From contig JAAXTX010000006.1 in NCBI GenBank assembly GCA_013336285.1, positions 1 to 42,904 of the forward strand: a stretch of DNA of 42,904 nt, given 5' to 3'. The DNA comes from Candidatus Moraniibacteriota bacterium (GTDB lineage Bacteria; Patescibacteriota; Minisyncoccia; Moranbacterales; UBA1568). Shown one piece after another: positions 39,386-42,904 of this stretch (its first letter is position 1; each line of letters opens with the position of its first letter). Below the pieces are notes generated by a model, which had not been told where the DNA came from, did no database searches, and saw only the letters and a list, made by a program, of their open reading frames with translations. The translations under genes were made by a program, and so were the position numbers.

Positions 39386-39426
39386 AGGCGCTGGTATTCG
39401 TTTATTACGTCCGGAATCATGTGCCG

Positions 39427-39435
39427 ATTATATCA
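39427..39435 (-). promoter_or_regulatory. Perfect extended -10 (TGA-TATAAT)
   Basis: Minus strand TGA-TATAAT; predicted start near 39420, leader about 35 bases to ATG 39385. Weak -35. Confidence 0.65.
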
Positions 39436-39536
39436 GTTCTTCGTGGAATATCGAAAATTCCGAAATCCGTAAAACGCGGGAACCGCAGGCGCGAGACACT
39501 CTCGGTCGATTCGCATGCGATCACGCATATACAGGA

Positions 39537-39707
39537 CTATCCGGATCGCTCACCGAGTTTGAAACCGACATAGATGCCGAACAGTCCCCCGATGCAGCTC
39601 CAAAATATGGAGGACATGGAAAATACGCTTTCACCCCACAGCGACGGGACATAGCCTCCGACCGCCGAACCTGCGAAGAGAAACAGATAGATGAACTTTT
39701 TGGTCAT
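39537..39707 (-). CDS. Small two-helix membrane protein (56 residues), coupled to Nudix gene
   Basis: Too short for usual ORF cutoffs. MTKKFIYLFLFAGSAVGGYV, then PSLWGESVFSMSSIF, then IGGLFGIYVGFKLGE: two glycine-rich transmembrane helices joined by a short loop, with a GGYxPSLWG motif. The ATG overlaps the Nudix stop (ATGA). I recall similar short proteins in other Patescibacteria, but that is memory, not a search. Function unknown. Confidence 0.75.
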   Translation of the reverse strand: MTKKFIYLFLFAGSAVGGYVPSLWGESVFSMSSIFWSCIGGLFGIYVGFKLGERSG

Positions 39708-40264
39708 AGCAGTGTTTTCAATTTCGATACGAATCGGTGCATGTGCGGATCGAACGGGGCGATATCCGAATCGAGGATTTCATCGAATGAAAACCATCTG
39801 ACGCCGTTGAATTCCCGCTTCTCATATTCGATGGGATCGTTCGCGTTTCCCTTGATGACATACCACAGGCTCACATCCGTATGTCCGGCGGTTTTTCCGA
39901 CGGTCGTCATCTGCGTGATTAGACAGGGAACGTCGAAGATGAAGTTCGATTCCAAGCCAAGCTCTTCCATCGACTCGCGTTCGACGGTCGTTCCCGGATG
40001 TTCACCCGGTTCCACGTGCCCTCCGGCCGGTAGCCAGAGTTCCGCCTTGATATGATCCACGAGGAGCAGGGAACTCCGTTTCACATCGACCACGGCGAAA
40101 TAGGATATGAGATGTTTCGGCGGGATGTCCGGTTTCGCGACGCGGAATATCTCGGCACCGCTCGCGATCCATTCCAGGGCATCCTTCCGGTGATTCCGTT
40201 CGATCTCATCGACGGGAACGATGTCGCATATGATTTTCGCGATGGTTTCACGTATGTCGTTCAT
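39704..40264 (-). CDS. Nudix hydrolase
   Basis: 186 residues. A complete Nudix box is seen: GGHVEPGEHPGTTVERESM then EELGL (G-x5-E-x7-RE-x2-EE-x-G-L). An N-terminal helical extension of about 45 residues precedes the Nudix fold. Substrate unknown; the family hydrolyses nucleoside diphosphates linked to other groups. Its stop overlaps the start of the 56-residue membrane protein. No Shine-Dalgarno before the ATG. Confidence 0.9.
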   Translation of the reverse strand: MNDIRETIAKIICDIVPVDEIERNHRKDALEWIASGAEIFRVAKPDIPPKHLISYFAVVDVKRSSLLLVDHIKAELWLPAGGHVEPGEHPGTTVERESMEELGLESNFIFDVPCLITQMTTVGKTAGHTDVSLWYVIKGNANDPIEYEKREFNGVRWFSFDEILDSDIAPFDPHMHRFVSKLKTLL

Positions 40265-40292
40265 AAATACGGTTCGGACGGGTTACGGATGA

Positions 40293-40883
40293 TCAGTCTG
40301 ACAATTCGAACCCGCTCGATTGGCCGAAACCGATGAATCCTCCGACATCGAGCTTCGCCTTCTCGATCCTGCATTCGGCGAACTGCGTGCCGGCGAGTGA
40401 TGCTCCGGTGAAGTCGGTTCCTTTCAATACGCATCTATTCAGCGCGACCCGATCCAGTGTCGCCTGTTTGAAATCCGTTTCCGTCAGGTCGCACGACATG
40501 AATACGCTTCCGGTCAGATCCGTTTCCCGAAACGTACACGTACTCAGGTCGAATCTTTTCGGGGACGGGTTTCTTGCGGCTTGGAGTTTCTGAAAGACGC
40601 AGTTCCGCATCACGGCCCCGGAGAAGTCGCAGTCCCGGAAGGCCACTTGGTACAGGTTCAGGTCGGAGAGCTTGCTTTCCGGAAAGGAGCATCCCGTGAA
40701 ATTCGTCCCCTCGAAGGAAACGGACGAAAAATCGCACATCATGAAATCGCAGCGACTGAAAGCCGTGAACCGGAGTTTCGTATCGGGAAACGAACATCGT
40801 ACGAACCTGCAATCCGAAAATTGCCGTCCGGCCAACCCGTCTTCCTCGAACACATTTTCTTCGTAGGTCTCGATATCGCCCAT
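40293..40883 (-). CDS. Pentapeptide-repeat protein
   Basis: 196 residues. Repeated A(D/N)Lxx-type five-residue units run through most of it (for example FSDCRFVRCSFPDTKL, CDFSSVSFEGTNFTGCSF, LTGSVFMSCDLTETDF), predicting a right-handed quadrilateral beta helix as in MfpA/Qnr. Some such proteins mimic DNA and shield gyrase; many have no known role. ATG 40883 follows a GATAAA hexamer ending six bases upstream; a GTG just before is an alternative. Coded 24 bases after the SnoaL-like gene. Confidence 0.88.
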   Translation of the reverse strand: MGDIETYEENVFEEDGLAGRQFSDCRFVRCSFPDTKLRFTAFSRCDFMMCDFSSVSFEGTNFTGCSFPESKLSDLNLYQVAFRDCDFSGAVMRNCVFQKLQAARNPSPKRFDLSTCTFRETDLTGSVFMSCDLTETDFKQATLDRVALNRCVLKGTDFTGASLAGTQFAECRIEKAKLDVGGFIGFGQSSGFELSD

Positions 40884-40907
40884 CACGTTTTTATCGGGTG
40901 AATGATA

Positions 40908-41264
40908 TCATGCCACGACTTTCCATCTCCTGAATCCCGTCGCCTTTCCCAGGGAATCGAGTCGGACGTAATACGATCCGCGGACATCGTGAACGATCCC
41001 GTTTCCATCTTCGAATGTCAGTTCATACATCGCCATTCCACCGCTATCTTCCGTGAGAAGAGAAACGATCTCGAGCCTGGATATGTTTTGATCCCGTATC
41101 CCCTGCCATGCTTCCCGTACCGTCTCCCACGAAGTCAGCGGTGGCGCGAACGGATTCTCGAAATATTCGAAATCGTTTGAAAGCAATTCCCGCACGCCCT
41201 CGATGTCCTTATCGATCCATACTCGTTTCAGTTCTGCGAACCAATGTTCAACGTGATTTTTCAT
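40908..41264 (-). CDS. SnoaL/NTF2-like protein
   Basis: 118 residues. MKNHVEHWFAELKRVWIDKDIEGVRELLSNDFEYFENP followed by WETVREAWQGI and a beta-rich end GSYYVRLD...FRRWKVVA is the cone-shaped NTF2-like fold (helix, hairpin and curved sheet). Family members are enzymes or small-ligand binders; no specific activity can be inferred. The longer frame to 41351 has an atypical N-terminus; ATG 41264 matches the fold start. Confidence 0.7.
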   Translation of the reverse strand: MKNHVEHWFAELKRVWIDKDIEGVRELLSNDFEYFENPFAPPLTSWETVREAWQGIRDQNISRLEIVSLLTEDSGGMAMYELTFEDGNGIVHDVRGSYYVRLDSLGKATGFRRWKVVA

Positions 41265-41364
41265 AGACGAGAGATCATCCGGGATAAAAGGCGAAATTAC
41301 CGGGTTCGGTACGGCAGCCTTAATGGTATGCGAATCCGATCGCGGAAGCAAATCGGTGAAAAGA

Positions 41365-41393
41365 TTGCCTTACGTCGATAAATGGACTATCGT
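41365..41393 (+). promoter_or_regulatory. Candidate promoter of the flavoprotein gene
   Basis: TTGCCT (41365-41370), 17 bp, TATCGT (41388-41393). Both boxes have 4 of 6 consensus bases. Confidence 0.4.
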
Positions 41394-41416
41394 GTATTGA
41401 TTCTTTCGTCACGAAT

Positions 41417-42661
41417 ATGATTTCATACGACGTAGCCGTAATCGGAGGAGGACCGGCCGGCATGATGGCCGCAGGACGCGCGGCCGAGTGCGGCGCGAGC
41501 GTCGTACTGTTCGAAAAGAACGACACGCTTGGCAGGAAACTCCTACTGACCGGAAACGGCAGATGCAACCTGACGAACGCGACGTACGATCGGAACCTGT
41601 TTCTCTCGAAGTTTCCCGATGCCGCGAAATTTCTGTATTCACCGCTCGCCGCGTTCGGAGTCCAAGACACCCTGGACTTCTTCGCTTCGCACGGTGTTCC
41701 GACAAAGATCGAAGCGGAAAATCGCGCTTTCCCGACCAGTGATCGTGCCGAATCGGTACTCAGGTCGCTTGAACGGTACATGCTGCGCGGCGGCGTGAAG
41801 CTGCTGTCCGATACGGAGGTTGTCGGCATCGATGCGGATGCCGATACCATAAAGGGGGTGCGTCTTGGGAATGGGGATATCGTACGCGCCCGAGCGTACG
41901 TGCTTGCGACCGGAGGAAAGTCGCATCCGGAGACCGGGTCCACGGGTGACGGATTCCGCTGGCTGAGGGACATCGGCCACACGGTCATCGATCCGCGTCC
42001 GGCTCTCGTTCCCGTTCGGATCCGTGAGCGTTGGGTTCATTCGCTCTCAGGTGCGAGTTTCGCGGATGTGCGAATGACGATCGTTCAGGATGGAAAAAAA
42101 GTCCGGCATGGAGACGGAAAGATTCTCTTTACGCACTTCGGTCTGAGTGGACCCCTCACGCTCAATATGAGCCGGGATATCGATACGTTTATGAAGGACG
42201 GTGAAGTGGGGCTTGTCATCGATCTGTACCCGCATGCCGACGCCGGAGAAATCGACGAACGGGTACGAGCGTATTTCGATGCGAACAAGAACAGGCAGAT
42301 CAAGAACGCCCTGGACGGGCTTATTCCCCCGCTTTGCATTCCCGTACTTCTGAAAGTTTCCGGTATCGGACCCGATAAACCGGTTCATAGCGTCACCAAA
42401 GAAGAACGCATTGCTCTCGTACACGCCCTGAAAGCTCTCAGGATGACCGTAGAGGGCCTTCTTGGCGCCGATCAGTCAATCGTGACCAGCGGAGGAATCG
42501 CGCTCAAGGAAGTCGATTTTAAGCACATGAGGTCAAGAATGTATCCGAATCTGTATCTCGTGGGCGACATTCTCGATATTCATCGGCCATCCGGCGGGTA
42601 TAGCCTTCAACTTTGTTGGACTACGGGCTATGTCGCCGGAACGTTCGCGGGCTCGGAATAG
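41417..42661 (+). CDS. BaiN/HI0933-type NAD(P)/FAD-dependent oxidoreductase
   Basis: 414 residues. N-terminal FAD site VAVIGGGPAGMMAAGRA with GRKLLLTGNGRCNLTN, the family hallmark; ATGGKSHPETGSTGDG, FTHFGLSGP, VTSGGIALKEVD and LVGDILDIHRPSGGYSLQLCWTTG complete the HI0933 pattern. Members are flavoproteins, one being a bile-acid-related reductase; physiological substrates are mostly unknown. It is divergent from the SnoaL-like gene and ends 60 bases before the right-hand IS200-type element. Confidence 0.93.
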   Translation: MISYDVAVIGGGPAGMMAAGRAAECGASVVLFEKNDTLGRKLLLTGNGRCNLTNATYDRNLFLSKFPDAAKFLYSPLAAFGVQDTLDFFASHGVPTKIEAENRAFPTSDRAESVLRSLERYMLRGGVKLLSDTEVVGIDADADTIKGVRLGNGDIVRARAYVLATGGKSHPETGSTGDGFRWLRDIGHTVIDPRPALVPVRIRERWVHSLSGASFADVRMTIVQDGKKVRHGDGKILFTHFGLSGPLTLNMSRDIDTFMKDGEVGLVIDLYPHADAGEIDERVRAYFDANKNRQIKNALDGLIPPLCIPVLLKVSGIGPDKPVHSVTKEERIALVHALKALRMTVEGLLGADQSIVTSGGIALKEVDFKHMRSRMYPNLYLVGDILDIHRPSGGYSLQLCWTTGYVAGTFAGSE

Positions 42662-42687
42662 CCTTATTCTCTCTTAGGGTCAATACC

Positions 42688-42704
42688 CCGCAGCTCTGCT
42701 GCGG
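42688..42704 (+). repeat. IS200-type end hairpin (left end)
   Basis: CCGCAGC - TCT - GCTGCGG, a perfect 7-bp stem 20 bases before the tnpA start. Confidence 0.8.
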
Positions 42705-42711
42705 AATATGA

Positions 42712-42717
42712 TACAAT
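42712..42717 (+). promoter_or_regulatory. -10 box TACAAT exactly 6 bases before tnpA ATG
   Basis: TACAAT-CCGGGC-ATG; the same leaderless spacing as the chromosomal genes. Confidence 0.55.
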
Positions 42718-42723
42718 CCGGGC

Positions 42724-42904
42724 ATGAGCCTCTACCTCCACAAAAGTCATAATGTCAGTTGTCTCGTCTATCACATCGTCTGTCCGATAAAATACCGACG
42801 CGTCGTGATTTCGGAACTGGTTGACCAGACCATCAAGGATACCTGCCTTGACATCGCGAAACGATACGACATCCACTTCCTCGAGATCGGAACGGACAAG
42901 GATC
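42724..42904 (+). CDS. tnpA: IS200/IS605 family transposase TnpA, N-terminal part (cut by window edge)
   Basis: 60 residues: MSLYLHKSHNVSCLVYHIVCP, IKYRRVVISELVDQ, ending FLEIGTDKD at the window edge. LVYHIVCPIKYRRVV and the terminal IGTDKD are the canonical N-terminus of IS200-type Y1 transposases; the catalytic His-x-His would follow immediately. With the 26-residue tail at 2-82, about 60 central residues are missing between the two edges if both belong to the same family. Confidence 0.92.
   Translation, partial: MSLYLHKSHNVSCLVYHIVCPIKYRRVVISELVDQTIKDTCLDIAKRYDIHFLEIGTDKD

Larger units (their letters stand above)
42661..42904 (+). mobile_element. IS200/IS605-type element, left (5') part only
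   Basis: Hairpin, -10 box and first 60 codons of a tnpA, cut by the window edge. Same orientation and same hairpin core as the element at the left edge. The two window edges may belong to two copies of one element. Confidence 0.85.

Noticed and set aside
42664-42876. 70-codon minus-strand ORF
   Set aside because: Antisense to the N-terminal part of tnpA, whose protein matches the IS200 family.

Overview
The window reads as a piece of a small-genome bacterium of the Patescibacteria (CPR) type. The basis is its gene content and style: short intergenic gaps, ATGA-type overlaps, many small membrane proteins of unknown function, a cell-surface glycan and peptidoglycan toolkit, and a PriA-like protein that has lost its helicase motifs. 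TGA is used as an ordinary stop throughout (many ATGA overlaps), so this is not a lineage that recodes TGA. I cannot place it below phylum level from sequence alone. No rRNA, tRNA or CRISPR array was found.

Both edges of the window lie inside copies of an IS200/IS605-type element in the same orientation. The last 26 codons of a tnpA sit at 2-82, followed by an end hairpin. The hairpin and first 60 codons of a tnpA sit at 42661-42904. The window is therefore a unique segment bounded by a repeat, and may be a contig broken at that repeat.

Layout. 335-4430 (minus): lipoprotein, inositol-monophosphatase-like enzyme, and a membrane cluster with a GT-C-like protein. 4576-17686 (plus): a surface polysaccharide cluster with nucleotide-sugar dehydrogenase, several glycosyltransferases, an EamA transporter, an O-antigen-ligase-like protein, a LytR-CpsA-Psr ligase and an S41 protease. 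17843-19018: two tiny ORFs, an ITPA-type nucleotide pyrophosphatase, and groES under a CIRCE operator. 19087-23407 (minus): tandem rhodanese, then the classic priA-def-fmt order. 23574-31666 (plus): small unknown genes, DUF1294, CapA, TIM-barrel, ThpR, WecG/TagA, an M23 peptidase, and two tandem paralogues of unknown function. 31667-36421: an RNA- and regulation-rich stretch around a PD-(D/E)XK nuclease, an RluB/RsuA pseudouridine synthase and NAD kinase. 36422-41264 (minus): phosphomannomutase/phosphoglucosamine-mutase family enzyme, Nudix, pentapeptide-repeat and SnoaL-like proteins, and a 56-residue membrane protein. 41417-42661: a BaiN/HI0933-type flavoprotein.

How the genes fit together. 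The sugar-nucleotide enzymes, glycosyltransferases, ligase/polymerase, LCP transferase, WecG/TagA and CapA families would jointly build a surface glycan and attach it to peptidoglycan; S41 and M23 proteins would process the envelope. The most distinctive sequence features are: (1) a recurrent promoter layout in which the -10 hexamer ends exactly six bases before the start codon, implying leaderless mRNAs; (2) an ATPase-dead PriA; (3) a CIRCE-controlled solitary groES; (4) a pair of diverged tandem paralogues, one ending in an SSB-tip-like IPF tail; and (5) a promoter-driven minus-strand unit at 36275-35861 with an internal terminator.
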